Counted from the first letter of the stretch, positions 7,700-17,158 are shown. The stretch: 64,000 nucleotides of DNA from Pontibacterium granulatum (GCF_029961155.1 NZ_JASBRH010000011.1:62001-126000); one strand, 5' to 3'. Program-made: numbers and translations. The notes: generated by a model not told the origin, from the sequence alone.

Positions 7700-9958
7700 A
7701 TGATTAGCTTAGGCTCCCTTATCCAGCCCTGGCGCAAACACCGGATACTGGTTTCGGTGATGGCGGTCATCGCCTATGCGCTGATTACCGGTCAGACCGC
7801 GTCGTTGAGTCGCAGCCAGGGGATGGATGCGCTGCAAAGCCGCGCGCAAGCTGACCTCAACCGGTATATCCTCAGCTTGCAGCAGAAACTGGATCGCTAT
7901 AACAAACTGCCCAGCCTGCTCTCCACCCACTCCCTGTTGCACGATGCCCTGAAGAATCCCGATAGCGCCGCTGCACGCAGCGCGGCCAACGTCTATCTGG
8001 AGTACGTCACCAATACGGTGGAAGCCGCCGACGTGTACCTGATGGACAAAAACGGGACGACGGCTGCGGCTAGCAACTGGGCAGAGCCGCGTTCGTTCGT
8101 GGGGCAGAACTACAGTTTCCGTCCCTACTTCCAGGATGCGATAGCGGGTAAACCGGGGCGCTATTTCGCCCTGGGTACCATGTCTCAGCGACGGGGGTAC
8201 TACTTCTCCTACCCGGTAACCGTGCGCGACAAGATTCTGGGTGTGGTTGTGGTGAAGATCGACCTAAACGAGATCGAGTCGGACTGGAGCGACCCCAACC
8301 GACACATTCTGGTGACTGATGAAGACGGGGTGGTGTTTATCTCCACTGAAGAGGGTTGGAAGTTCCGCACCCTACATCCGCTGACGCCCCAGGACATGCA
8401 ACGTATAGTGAAAAGCCTGCGTTATGGTAATCGGGAACTGCATGCGCTGGAAATCATCGAGCGCAAACGACGTAATGACGGTAGTCAACTGATCACCCTG
8501 CTTGATGGCAAGCGGATCGACAACGCTGCACTGGACGGGATTGCGGCCACCCAATACCTGATGCAGAGCCGGATGATGCCGGACAGCGGCCTCAATGTGG
8601 TGATTCTGGCCAGTACCCGGGAAGTGAGCCGGCAGGTCTTCAACGCGGTGATCCTGGCCTCCTTTGTCTATGTGGCGGTGGGGCTGCTGGTGTTGTTCCT
8701 CATGGCACGGGATCGAATCAAGCGTGAACGTGAGCGCTTCAAGCAGCAGCGTACCGAAGCACTGGAAGAGAACGAATCCCGTATACGCGCCATTATCGAT
8801 AATACCCAGGCGGGCCTGATTACCCTGGATGCCCAGGGACGGATCGAGTCGTTTAATACCACCGCCGAGCGGTTGTTCGGGTACGACGAGGATAATATCC
8901 GCGCGCAGTATTTCAGCATCCTGGTGGGGCATCAGGACCGGCGGGCATGTTGGGATCATATAACCACTGCCGATGAAGAGCGCCCGGCTGAGCTGTTTAT
9001 CGAAGCCAGCGGTTGTCGTCAGGATGGTAGCCGGTTCCCGATCGAGCTGGTGATTGGCGAGATGCGGGTTGCAGGGGTGAACCGTTTTATCGTCACCATC
9101 CACGATATCACCGAACGTAAACTCTACGAGCAGGAACTGCAGCAGGCGCGGGATGAACTGGAATCCCGTGTCGAGTCGCGTACCGCGGATCTGACCCGGG
9201 CCAACGAAAAATTGCTGGAAGAGGTTGAGCAGCACCGCAATACCCAGAACGAGCTGATCCAGACCGCCAAGCTGGCCGTGCTGGGGCAGATGTCGGCGGG
9301 TATCAACCATGAACTGAATCAGCCGCTGACGGCGATCCGTGCCTATGCGGATAATGCCCGCGCTTTTCTGGGGATGGGCAAGACTGAGGTGGCGGCCAGC
9401 AATCTGGATGAGATTGGTGGCCTGACCGAACGCATGGCCAAGATTATCCACCCGCTGAAGGAATTCTCCCGAAAGAGCTCCGGTCAGCCGGAACCGGTCT
9501 GCCTGCAGGCGGTGCGCGATGGGGCGATGTCGATTATGTATGGCCGTCTCAGCAAGGTGGGTGCCGAGATTACCTGGCCGGATAACCTATCCAGGATCTA
9601 CGTGATGGCGGATATGGTGCGGCTGGAGCAGGTGATGGTTAACCTGATCAGCAACGCATTGCAGGCGATGGAAGGGGTGGAGCAGAAACGGATTGAGATC
9701 AGCTTGCAGCAGCAGGAGGAATCCCTGATTATCCGTGTGCGGGATTATGGACCGGGGATACCGTCCAGTGAACTGGGACGTGTATTCGAGCCATTCTTTA
9801 CCACCAAGCAGGCCGGGCAGGGGCTGGGGCTGGGCTTGTCGATCTCCCACCGGATCATCGAAAACCTCAACGGCCGCCTCAGCGTGGAAAACCACCGGGA
9901 CGGCGGGGCAATCTTTATAATCGAATTACCACTGGCGCAGGTCGCAGGGATCGAGTGA
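7700..9958 (+). CDS. dctB: C4-dicarboxylate sensor histidine kinase DctB
   Basis: The 752-residue protein has a transmembrane segment at about 15-33, a periplasmic double-PAS sensor (YVTNTVEAADVYLMDKNG, SFVGQNYSFRPYFQDA), a second membrane segment near 312-334, a cytoplasmic PAS around 360-475, a coiled linker, and a kinase core. The phospho-acceptor is His537 in GINHELNQPLTAIR, and the ATP-binding lid contains DYGPGIP and GLGLGLSIS. Family members sense succinate, fumarate or malate and phosphorylate DctD. MISLGS at 7700 is chosen over a start ten codons upstream because AAAAGG sits just before it. dctD follows after 1 nt. Confidence 0.95.
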   Translation: MISLGSLIQPWRKHRILVSVMAVIAYALITGQTASLSRSQGMDALQSRAQADLNRYILSLQQKLDRYNKLPSLLSTHSLLHDALKNPDSAAARSAANVYLEYVTNTVEAADVYLMDKNGTTAAASNWAEPRSFVGQNYSFRPYFQDAIAGKPGRYFALGTMSQRRGYYFSYPVTVRDKILGVVVVKIDLNEIESDWSDPNRHILVTDEDGVVFISTEEGWKFRTLHPLTPQDMQRIVKSLRYGNRELHALEIIERKRRNDGSQLITLLDGKRIDNAALDGIAATQYLMQSRMMPDSGLNVVILASTREVSRQVFNAVILASFVYVAVGLLVLFLMARDRIKRERERFKQQRTEALEENESRIRAIIDNTQAGLITLDAQGRIESFNTTAERLFGYDEDNIRAQYFSILVGHQDRRACWDHITTADEERPAELFIEASGCRQDGSRFPIELVIGEMRVAGVNRFIVTIHDITERKLYEQELQQARDELESRVESRTADLTRANEKLLEEVEQHRNTQNELIQTAKLAVLGQMSAGINHELNQPLTAIRAYADNARAFLGMGKTEVAASNLDEIGGLTERMAKIIHPLKEFSRKSSGQPEPVCLQAVRDGAMSIMYGRLSKVGAEITWPDNLSRIYVMADMVRLEQVMVNLISNALQAMEGVEQKRIEISLQQQEESLIIRVRDYGPGIPSSELGRVFEPFFTTKQAGQGLGLGLSISHRIIENLNGRLSVENHRDGGAIFIIELPLAQVAGIE

Positions 9959-9959
9959 T

Positions 9960-11345
9960 ATGACAGCAGGGCCTCAGATGCAAAACGAAGAGAGTCTTCC
10001 CATCATTCTGGTGGACGACGAAAAACATATCCGTCTTGCGGCGGGGCAAACGCTGGAACTGGGCGGCTACGATGTAACCGTGCTGGAGAGCGCCGAGCAG
10101 GTGCAGGACCTGATCAGCGACAATTGGCCGGGAGTACTGGTTACCGACATCAATTTGCCGGGCATCGACGGCCTGGAGCTGATGCGCCGGGTGCAGGCAC
10201 GTGACCCGGACCTGCCGGTGATCCTGATTACCGGTCACGGCGATATCTCCATGGCGGTAAGCGCCATGCGCGACGGCGCCTATGATTTTATCGAAAAACC
10301 GTTCTCCTCCGAGTGGCTGCTGGATGTGGTGCGTCGTGCGGTGGAGAAGCGCCGTCTGACCATCGAGAACCGCCGCCTGCGTGACGAGCTGGAGCTGCAG
10401 AGTTCGCCCGGTCCACGCATCATTGGCAACACCCAGTCAGTGGCTCAGATGCGCCGCATGATCCAGACCATCGCCGATACCCCGGCGGATATTCTGATCA
10501 TGGGGGAGACCGGCACCGGTAAGGACCTGACCGCCCGTTATATCCACGACCACAGTGTGCGCCGCGACCACAACTTTGTAGCGATCAACTGCGGTGCGGT
10601 GCCGGAAAACCTGATCGAGTCCGAGCTGTTCGGACACGAGAAAGGCGCCTTCACCGACGCTAAAGCGCGTCGCATCGGTAAATTCGAGCACGCCAACGGT
10701 GGCACTCTGTTCCTCGATGAGATCGAGAGCATGCCGATGACACTGCAGATCAAACTGCTGCGCGTATTGGAGGAGCGGGCGATCGAGCGCCTGGGCTCCA
10801 ACGAGCTGATCCCACTGGATATCCGTATCATCGCTGCGACTAAAGCGGATCTGAAAGAGCTGGCGGCGCAGGGCGACTTCCGCGAAGACCTCTATTACCG
10901 CCTCAACGTGGTGAAGCTGGATATCCCATCCCTGCGTCAGCGTCGCGACGATATCCCGATGCTGTTCCAGCACTTTGCACTGCTGGCCTCCAACCAGTAC
11001 GGGCGGCCCATCACGCCGCTGTCCGCCGAGCGTATGCACAGCCTGATGATGCACGACTGGCCGGGTAACGTACGTGAACTGCGCAACCTGGCGGAGCGTT
11101 ACGTCTTGCTGGGTGAGACCTGCACCTTTGACTTCGACAACCGCCCGATCACCAGCGGTGAGCAGAGCGGCACCATGACCCTGCCGGAGCAGGTGGAGCG
11201 CTTCGAGAAGATGCTGATTCAGGCCGAGCTGGCGCAGCATGGCGGTTCAATCAAGGATACTCTGGTGAGCTTGGGGCTGCCGCGTAAGACTTTGTACGAC
11301 AAGATGAAGAAGTACGGTCTGGATAAGAACGACTATAAGAACTGA
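9960..11345 (+). CDS. dctD: Sigma-54-dependent response regulator DctD
   Basis: The 461-residue protein has a receiver domain with phospho-acceptor Asp63 (VTDINLPG), a sigma-54 AAA+ domain with Walker A GETGTGKD (residues 182-189), the sigma-54 contact loop GAFTDA (229-234), Walker B GGTLFLDEI, and a C-terminal Fis-type helix-turn-helix ending SLGLPRKTLYDKMKKYG. It activates sigma-54 polymerase at dicarboxylate transport genes. The likely target is the promoter at 13427-13443 in front of dctP. A start at the sixth or seventh codon (MQNEES) is also possible. It is translationally coupled to dctB. Confidence 0.96.
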   Translation: MTAGPQMQNEESLPIILVDDEKHIRLAAGQTLELGGYDVTVLESAEQVQDLISDNWPGVLVTDINLPGIDGLELMRRVQARDPDLPVILITGHGDISMAVSAMRDGAYDFIEKPFSSEWLLDVVRRAVEKRRLTIENRRLRDELELQSSPGPRIIGNTQSVAQMRRMIQTIADTPADILIMGETGTGKDLTARYIHDHSVRRDHNFVAINCGAVPENLIESELFGHEKGAFTDAKARRIGKFEHANGGTLFLDEIESMPMTLQIKLLRVLEERAIERLGSNELIPLDIRIIAATKADLKELAAQGDFREDLYYRLNVVKLDIPSLRQRRDDIPMLFQHFALLASNQYGRPITPLSAERMHSLMMHDWPGNVRELRNLAERYVLLGETCTFDFDNRPITSGEQSGTMTLPEQVERFEKMLIQAELAQHGGSIKDTLVSLGLPRKTLYDKMKKYGLDKNDYKN

Positions 11346-11423
11346 TGTGCTGAGTTAGGTGGTATTGGGCATTGCTTCGCAATGGCAAAGCTACCGTGCA
11401 AAACGATTTTTCAGGTTGGTCAT

Positions 11424-11442
11424 CGTTATTCAGGACGGGACA
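11424..11442 (-). repeat. 19-nt IS-end-like repeat, copy 2 (inverted)
   Basis: This is the exact reverse complement of the 19-mer at 1622-1640, lying between the convergent dctD and chemoreceptor genes. Nearby, CATTGCTTCGCAATG (11370-11384) forms a small perfect hairpin. Confidence 0.55.
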
Positions 11443-11450
11443 GAAATAAA

Positions 11451-11474
11451 AAAGGCCGCTGAATGCGGCCTTTT
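11451..11474. terminator. Bidirectional terminator between dctD and the chemoreceptor gene
   Basis: AAAAGGCCGC and GCGGCCTTTT pair around TGAA. A runs precede it and T runs follow, so it can serve both convergent genes. Confidence 0.88.
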
Positions 11475-11492
11475 GGGTGTCCGTTGGTTCGT

Positions 11493-13103
11493 TTAGAGCT
11501 TAAAGCGCTGTACCAAACCTTCCAGTTCGTTGGCCAGGGAGCCCAGTTCGTGCGCCACCTGGTTGAGTTTGCCGGCACGGTTGGAGGTGTGTTCAGCGGT
11601 TCTGGCGATCTCGGATACGCTCTCTTCCACGCTGGATGCCATTTGGGTCTGCTCTTTCACGGAGGAGGCCACCTGGTGGTTCATGTCGTTGATGACACGG
11701 ACCTCTTCGGCTATATTGGTCAGGGCGTTGGATGTGCTTTGTACCTGCTCAACCCCTTGTTCGGCGCTCTGGTGTGCACGTTGCATTACGTTTACCGCAT
11801 CGCGGGCATCCTGTTGCAGCGCTTCGATAATTGCATTGATCTCTTCGGTGGAGTTACGAGTACGGCTGGCCAGTGTGCGTACCTCGTCGGCTACCACGGC
11901 AAACCCTCGGCCCTGTTCACCGGCACGGGCAGCCTCAATGGCGGCGTTCAACGCCAGTAGGTTGGTCTGCTCGGCGATCTTCTGAATCACTTCCAGTACG
12001 GTGCCCACGTTCTGACTCTGCTCATCCAGCTTGTGAATCACGGTGGTGGCGCCGTCGATCTCCTGTTTCAGGGTTTCAATGGCACCAATCGCCGTGTTGG
12101 TGATAGTCGTACCATTAGTACTTTCTTTCAGTGCCAGTTCGGAGGCGGACACGGTGCTTTCGGCGCTGGCTTCCACGCTGCGGGTGGCGACTTCCATCTG
12201 TTCCATCGCTGCGGCAACGGCGCTGGTTTGCACCTGTTGGTTGCGCACCGCTTCGTTGGCCATGGCGGCGATGTCGTTAATCTGGTGGCTGGACGTACCC
12301 AGCTTATGAATGGTGGTACTCACCTTGTTCAGGCTGTCGTGGAAGCTCTGCAGCATGGAGTTGAAGGCGCTAGACATCTCTCCAATCTCGTCATTCGAGG
12401 TCACCGCAATGCGTTGGCTCAGGTCGGCATTCTGGTCGATGGTGGCGATGGTTTGGCTCAGACGTCTCACCGGTTTTACCACGATCTTACGCAGCAGCAG
12501 GCTCATGATGACCAGACCTGCAATAAACAGCGCCAGTTCAACAAAGGCTACCTTCATCACGTTGCTGCTGATCTGCTCGTCCAGGTTGGCGTAGTCATAA
12601 GTCACGCGTACTGCGCCCAAGACGGTGCCTTCCGGTACCTGGTGGCAGAGCAGGCAGTTGGTACCCTTATAGGAAGAGAGGGCTTTCATCGGTGTAACAA
12701 CGGTCAGGAAGTGTCCTTTGTCGTTGTTGATCTCTTCGATGATTGATTCACCTTTCATGGCACGACGATCAAGATCGTCGATAATGCGAGAATCGGCTGA
12801 ACCCGGGCCATAGACGTTGGCAACTGCGTCACCGCGGATTATTCGGGCTTCGCTCAGGTCTTCGTTGGTGAGAATCTTCTGTTGTAGCGACTGGCGGTTA
12901 TTCATCGCGCCACTCAGCATCAGAATGTTGATGCTGTCGAAATAGGAGCTGGCGGTGTCGGTGGTTGTCTTGCGGGCAACAGTTTTCGCGAGAGTAGTTT
13001 CACTGTTGTAGATGGTGGTGAGAGAGCTGATCAGAACAAGTAAAAAAACAACAGCCAGGGAAAGGTTCACCTTGGTCTGGATTGAACTGCCTGTGAATTT
13101 CAC
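11493..13103 (-). CDS. Methyl-accepting chemotaxis protein with a haem c-type sensor motif
   Basis: The 536-residue protein has membrane segments at about 13-31 and 186-204 flanking a periplasmic domain of about 155 residues, a HAMP domain at about 205-258, and a full signalling domain with the hairpin tip [19 protein letters not shown]. The periplasmic domain contains CLLCH at residues 150-154, a CxxCH haem c attachment motif close to the second membrane segment. Related haem-bearing chemoreceptors are known from Geobacter and Desulfovibrio and sense redox state or gases. Lying between dctD and dctP suggests a link to respiration on dicarboxylates, but that is inference. A FliA promoter lies upstream at 13208-13234. 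Confidence 0.93.
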   Translation of the reverse strand: MKFTGSSIQTKVNLSLAVVFLLVLISSLTTIYNSETTLAKTVARKTTTDTASSYFDSINILMLSGAMNNRQSLQQKILTNEDLSEARIIRGDAVANVYGPGSADSRIIDDLDRRAMKGESIIEEINNDKGHFLTVVTPMKALSSYKGTNCLLCHQVPEGTVLGAVRVTYDYANLDEQISSNVMKVAFVELALFIAGLVIMSLLLRKIVVKPVRRLSQTIATIDQNADLSQRIAVTSNDEIGEMSSAFNSMLQSFHDSLNKVSTTIHKLGTSSHQINDIAAMANEAVRNQQVQTSAVAAAMEQMEVATRSVEASAESTVSASELALKESTNGTTITNTAIGAIETLKQEIDGATTVIHKLDEQSQNVGTVLEVIQKIAEQTNLLALNAAIEAARAGEQGRGFAVVADEVRTLASRTRNSTEEINAIIEALQQDARDAVNVMQRAHQSAEQGVEQVQSTSNALTNIAEEVRVINDMNHQVASSVKEQTQMASSVEESVSEIARTAEHTSNRAGKLNQVAHELGSLANELEGLVQRFKL

Positions 13104-13207
13104 GTTTCTACCACCTGTATTACCGGAAAATTTGAGCCCGACGCGTTTTGTTTACAAAGCGCACAGTTTAGGCTGGAAAGCGCCCAAAAGCATAGTGACA
13201 TTGGAGA

Positions 13208-13234
13208 TTATCGGCGGACGCAGATCAATATTTA
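13208..13234 (-). promoter_or_regulatory. FliA (sigma-28) promoter of the chemoreceptor gene
   Basis: On the minus strand the order is TAAATATT, 11 nt, GCCGATAA. The known consensus is TAAAGTTT-N11-GCCGATAA, so the -10 element is perfect, the spacing exact, and the -35 keeps TAAA. Transcription would begin near 13200, about 100 nt before the ATG. Confidence 0.85.
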
Positions 13235-13252
13235 GTACATTTTCTTACAGTG

Positions 13253-13329
13253 CACTTGATATATGACAAGTGATGTATGGGTGGTTTGTCGCCAGCTGAA
13301 AACGGCTAAATGGGTGGATTTCCATCCAT
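13253..13329 (+). promoter_or_regulatory. Two palindromes upstream of dctP, candidate DctD sites
   Basis: CACTTG at 13253-13258 pairs with CAAGTG at 13267-13272. ATGGGTGG at 13310-13317 pairs with CCATCCAT at 13322-13329 with one mismatch. They lie about 160 and 100 bp before the sigma-54 promoter, the usual distance for enhancer-binding sites. The two are not copies of one another, so which of them binds DctD is open. An AT-rich stretch at 13378-13415 between them and the promoter could bend or bind IHF. Confidence 0.5.
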
Positions 13330-13426
13330 AATCAGAAAGGGTTTTTTAGGAACTGCTCAATGAGCAAGACTTTCAAGTATATGAATTTAAAAGGGATAAA
13401 TTTTATTTTTTGTCAATGAGCGCAAC

Positions 13427-13443
13427 TTGGCACCCTGTTTGCT
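13427..13443 (+). promoter_or_regulatory. Sigma-54 promoter of dctP
   Basis: TTGGCACCCTGTTTGCT fits the -24/-12 consensus (TGGCAC, then TTGC) with GG and GC exactly 12 positions apart. Transcription should begin near 13454, leaving a leader of about 90 nt before dctP. Confidence 0.9.
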
Positions 13444-13543
13444 GAATACATCAGTAATCACCGCGCACATCGATTTCAGGTGGCGCGGATGACTCTGTCC
13501 AAACAAAGCAACGCCAAATAAATCAAAAAACAGGAGATGCGTT

Positions 13544-14524
13544 ATGCGTTTACTTACTGCTGCAGTAGCTTCATTGGCTCTGATGGTTGGTGCTCAGACA
13601 GCTTCGGCTGCACCGGTTGAGATCAAGTTCTCCCACGTAGTAGCTGAAAACACCCCGAAAGGTCAGATGGCGATCAAGTTCAAGGAACTGGTCGATGAGC
13701 GTCTGGCTGGCAAAGTAGAAGTAAAAGTTTTCCCTAACTCTCAGCTGTTCGGTGACAACAAAGTTCTGGAAGCGATGATCCTGGGCGATGTGCAGATGGC
13801 TGCACCATCCCTGTCCAAGTTCCAGAAATACACCAAGAAGCTGCAGATATTCGATCTGCCGTTCCTGTTCAAGGACATGGACGCGGTAGAGCGCTTCCAG
13901 AACGGTCCTGAAGGTCAGCAACTGCTGGGTTCCCTGCAGAAAAAAGGCCTGGTTGGTCTGGGTTACCTGCACAACGGCCTGAAGCAGCTGTCCGCATCCG
14001 AGCCACTGAAAGTGCCTGCTGACGCATCCGGTAAAAAATTCCGCATCATGACCTCTGACGTACTGCAGGCGCAGTTCGAAGCGGTTGACGCAGTGCCTCT
14101 TAAAAAGCCGTTCTCTGAAGTATTCACCCTGCTGCAGACTAAAGCGATCGACGGTCAGGAAAACACCTGGTCCAACATCTACTCCAAGAAGTTCTTCGAA
14201 GTTCAGCCATACATCACCGAGTCCAACCACGGTGTTCTGGACTACCTGGTGGTAACGTCTGCTGAGTTCTGGATGGGTCTGGACGACGACCTGCGTGCCG
14301 ACATCCAGGCAGCTCTGAACGAAGCGATCGCACACGGTAACAAGATTGCCGCCGAGAAAGCGAACGCTGACAAGCAGGCGATCATCGACTCCAAACGTTC
14401 TGAAATTGTTAGCCTGACTGACGCTGAACGCGAGCAGTGGGTTAAAGCGATGAAACCAGTTTGGAAGAAATTCGAAGACCAGATCGGTGCTGATGTCATC
14501 AGCGCTGCAGAAGCTTCCAACTAA
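13544..14524 (+). CDS. dctP: TRAP C4-dicarboxylate-binding periplasmic protein DctP
   Basis: The 326-residue protein has a cleavable signal ending near ASA/APVEIKFS. The mature part shows the DctP family pattern: FSHVVAENTPKG, VFPNSQLFGDNKVLEAM, and PFLFKDMDAVERF, with the conserved region GLGYLHNGLKQLSA and an Arg in KFRIMTSD that in family structures contacts the substrate carboxylate. It delivers succinate, fumarate or malate to the DctQM membrane unit. Codon use is strongly biased, as expected for an abundant binding protein. AGGAGA precedes the ATG. A GC-rich hairpin follows, separating it from dctQ by 187 bp. Confidence 0.96.
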   Translation: MRLLTAAVASLALMVGAQTASAAPVEIKFSHVVAENTPKGQMAIKFKELVDERLAGKVEVKVFPNSQLFGDNKVLEAMILGDVQMAAPSLSKFQKYTKKLQIFDLPFLFKDMDAVERFQNGPEGQQLLGSLQKKGLVGLGYLHNGLKQLSASEPLKVPADASGKKFRIMTSDVLQAQFEAVDAVPLKKPFSEVFTLLQTKAIDGQENTWSNIYSKKFFEVQPYITESNHGVLDYLVVTSAEFWMGLDDDLRADIQAALNEAIAHGNKIAAEKANADKQAIIDSKRSEIVSLTDAEREQWVKAMKPVWKKFEDQIGADVISAAEASN

Positions 14525-14541
14525 GCTTCTAGCCTGGTAAC

Positions 14542-14567
14542 GGAGGCGGGCAGGCCTGCCCGTCTCC
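14542..14567 (+). other. Intercistronic hairpin after dctP
   Basis: GGAGGCGGGCA pairs with TGCCCGTCTCC (one G-T pair) around a tight loop. There is no T tract. Such hairpins often protect the upstream mRNA so that the binding protein exceeds the membrane parts. The rest of the 187-bp gap shows a lesser ATGCCAGGCAT palindrome at about 14621-14631. Confidence 0.65.
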
Positions 14568-14711
14568 TCGTCAATTACCACACTCTATACCTTCATGTTC
14601 AGAGGAGAGCTTCGCCCACATGCCAGGCATGTGAGCTGTCCTGTGAGCCTAAGTTCCTTCGGCGATAACGATAAAAGGCGTATGTGAGCGCCACGCGATA
14701 AGGGGGCCGTC

Positions 14712-15299
14712 ATGGTGAAAAGAATAATTGATCATTTTGAGGAGAGTTTTCTCTCCCTGCTGATGGTGTCGATGACACTGTTGGTCTTTGCTGAGGTGGT
14801 TTTGCGCTTCGGCTTTAACACCGGTATCCACTGGGCGCAGGAAGTGACCCTGCTGATTGCTGCCTGGTTTGTGCTTTACGGCGCAAGTTACGGTGTGAAA
14901 GTGGGCGCTCACATCGGTGTGGATGTGTTTGTAAAGCTGCTGCCAAGCCCGATTCACCGCTTCCTGACGCTGCTGGCGATTGTATTGGCGCTGGTGTACT
15001 GCGGCATGTTCCTGTACGGCTCCTGGATCTATCTGGCGAAGATGAAGATGATCGGCATCGAGCTGGAAGATCTGCCGGTCCCTAAATGGATTCCAATGAG
15101 TGTTCTGGTGATCGGTTTTGCACTGCTGGCGCTGCGTTTCCTGGAACTTGGCTGGAAGGTGCTGAAAGGCGATGCGGAAGGTTTCCACTTTGTTGATGAA
15201 GCCAAAGAATCCATGGAGATTGCTGAAGAGCTGAAAGAGCACACCGAAGCGGATGTGGCGGTATCTGAAGCGACCGACGATGGCAAGGAGACCAAATAA
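14712..15299 (+). CDS. dctQ: TRAP transporter small permease DctQ
   Basis: The 195-residue protein has four predicted membrane helices (about 16-36, 48-66, 79-100, 122-142) and the DctQ family pattern EVVLRFGFNTGIHWAQE. The hydrophilic tail after residue 155 is long and acidic. It pairs with DctM to form the sodium-driven importer. AGGGGG precedes the ATG. Its stop codon touches the dctM start. Confidence 0.94.
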   Translation: MVKRIIDHFEESFLSLLMVSMTLLVFAEVVLRFGFNTGIHWAQEVTLLIAAWFVLYGASYGVKVGAHIGVDVFVKLLPSPIHRFLTLLAIVLALVYCGMFLYGSWIYLAKMKMIGIELEDLPVPKWIPMSVLVIGFALLALRFLELGWKVLKGDAEGFHFVDEAKESMEIAEELKEHTEADVAVSEATDDGKETK

Positions 15300-16697
15300 A
15301 TGACTATTGCTGCATTGTTCCTTATGTTGTTCGGTTTCATCTTTATGGGGATGCCGATTGCGATCGCTCTGGGTTTCTCCTCGGTGACCACTATTCTGCT
15401 GTTCTCGAACGACTCGCTGCCATCGATTGCGCTGAAGCTGTTTGAAGCAACGTCTGAACACTACACGCTGCTGGCGATCCCGTTCTTTATTCTGTCCTCC
15501 GCGTTCCTGTCCACCGGTGGTGTGGCGAAACGGTTGATCAACTTTGCAATCGACAGTGTAGGCCACATCCGTGGCGGTCTGGCGATGGCGTCCGTACTGG
15601 CATGTATGCTGTTCGCAGCGGTATCCGGGTCTTCCCCGGCAACGGTAGCGGCGATCGGTACCATCGTAATCGCGGGTATGGTGCGCGCAGGTTACCCACA
15701 GTCATTTGCGGCGGGTGTCATTGCTAACGCCGGTACCCTGGGTATCCTGATTCCACCATCCATCGTCATGCTGGTATATGCGGCGGCGACTGAGGTGTCC
15801 GCATCCCGTATGTTCATGGCCGGCTTCATCCCGGGCATCATGATGGGCGGCATCCTGATGCTCGCCATCTATGTGGTGGCGCGCATTAAGAAGCTACCCG
15901 CACAGCCGTTTCCGGGCATGCGTCAATTGGCGAAATCCGGCGCGATTGCAATGGGTGGTCTGATGCTGATCGTCATCGTACTGGGCTCCATCTACGGCGG
16001 TATCGCATCCCCAACTGAGGCGGCTTCTGTCGCAGCGGTATACGCTTACCTGATTGCGGTCTTTGGCTACCGAGATATCGGCCCGATGAAAGGTGTGCTG
16101 TGGCGCAAAGATGGTGAAGCTTTCGGTACGGCGACCGCACGTAACATCGGTCATATGCTGATTGCACTGCCTAAGTCCGTGACTCACCCGGAAGTACGCA
16201 AAGTGATCCTGGATGCCTCCAAGGTATCCCTGATGCTGCTGTTCATTATCGCCAACGCGATGCTGTTCGCCCATGTACTGACCACTGAGCGAATCCCTCA
16301 CACCATCGCGGAATCCATTATCGAGTGGGGGCTGCCAGCGTGGGGCTTCCTGATCGTGGTGAACATCCTGCTGCTGATTGCGGGTAACTTCATGGAGCCG
16401 TCGGCAATCCTGCTGATCATGGCGCCAATCCTGTTCCCGATTGCAACACAGCTGGGTATCGATCCTATTCACCTGGGTATCATCATGGTGGTGAACATGG
16501 AGATCGGCATGCTGACACCGCCGGTGGGTCTGAACTTGTTTGTAACGGCCGGTATCACCGGAAAGAACATGGTCTGGGTCATCAAGGCGTGCCTGCCTTG
16601 GTTGAGCCTGTTGCTGTTCTTCCTGATACTGATCACGTATATCCCGCAGATCTCTCTGTTCCTGCCGGAGTTGATTGATTCCATGCGCGGATACTGA
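15300..16697 (+). CDS. dctM: TRAP transporter large permease DctM
   Basis: The 465-residue integral membrane protein (about 12 or more helices) has DctM features: GMPIAIALGFSS, the conserved loops AAVSGSSPATVAAIG and GTLGILIPPSIVMLVYA, and in the second half EPSAILLIMAPILFPIA and GMLTPPVGLNLFV. These form the substrate and sodium sites in the family. The ATG immediately follows the dctQ stop, with AAGGAG inside the dctQ end, so the two are coupled. It ends the dctPQM operon before a strong terminator. Confidence 0.96.
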   Translation: MTIAALFLMLFGFIFMGMPIAIALGFSSVTTILLFSNDSLPSIALKLFEATSEHYTLLAIPFFILSSAFLSTGGVAKRLINFAIDSVGHIRGGLAMASVLACMLFAAVSGSSPATVAAIGTIVIAGMVRAGYPQSFAAGVIANAGTLGILIPPSIVMLVYAAATEVSASRMFMAGFIPGIMMGGILMLAIYVVARIKKLPAQPFPGMRQLAKSGAIAMGGLMLIVIVLGSIYGGIASPTEAASVAAVYAYLIAVFGYRDIGPMKGVLWRKDGEAFGTATARNIGHMLIALPKSVTHPEVRKVILDASKVSLMLLFIIANAMLFAHVLTTERIPHTIAESIIEWGLPAWGFLIVVNILLLIAGNFMEPSAILLIMAPILFPIATQLGIDPIHLGIIMVVNMEIGMLTPPVGLNLFVTAGITGKNMVWVIKACLPWLSLLLFFLILITYIPQISLFLPELIDSMRGY

Positions 16698-16788
16698 TTT
16701 CCGAATCCCAATCCGGAAACGTACGGAACCCTTCCCTCCTGGCGGGGTTCCGGTTTGCTCCTATCTGTACCGATTGGTTAGTGCAGTT

Positions 16789-16817
16789 GCCACCGAGGCT
16801 TCCTCGGTGGCTTTTTT
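16789..16817 (+). terminator. Intrinsic terminator of dctPQM
   Basis: GCCACCGAGG and CCTCGGTGGC form a 10-bp stem followed by six Ts. A weaker hairpin (GGAACCC with GGGTTCC, 16725-16751) lies before it. Confidence 0.93.
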
Positions 16818-17158
16818 ATGTCTGGTTGACGCACGTTTCACGCCCTCGAAAACCGTAAGCCTTGTGCTTGATCTTACAAAGCTTGGTTGGCTCTTTGGGG
16901 AATGCACCTTCTTTTATTATCGCCCCGATAGGGCGAGATAAGGGGAGTTGCTGAACTCCCCTTATCAATCCCCGTCAGCCCCACTACTTGCCCGCTTCGC
17001 GGGTTCCCTGTGCGTTTCGAAATAAAACGAAGCAAATAAACTCGGCCTTCGGCCTCAAACAGAATTTGCTTTTAGTCGTTTTATTTCTGTAATGCTCGGC
17101 GGCGTAGAGGGGAGGAAAGTTCAGTGCCAAACGGTAACTTCGATCCCAGAGTATCCAA
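16818..17158. other. Gene-free stretch with nested palindromes
   Basis: No supported gene is present. GATAAGGGGAGTT pairs with AACTCCCCTTATC (16937-16966, 13-bp perfect stem, no T run). CCCGCTTCGCGGG is a small hairpin at 16991-17003. A 69-nt palindrome at 17019-17087 has a perfect 12-bp outer stem (GAAATAAAACGA with TCGTTTTATTTC), an inner CAAAT/ATTTG stem and a GGCC-TTC-GGCC tip. These look like remnants of short dispersed repeats. Confidence 0.6.
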
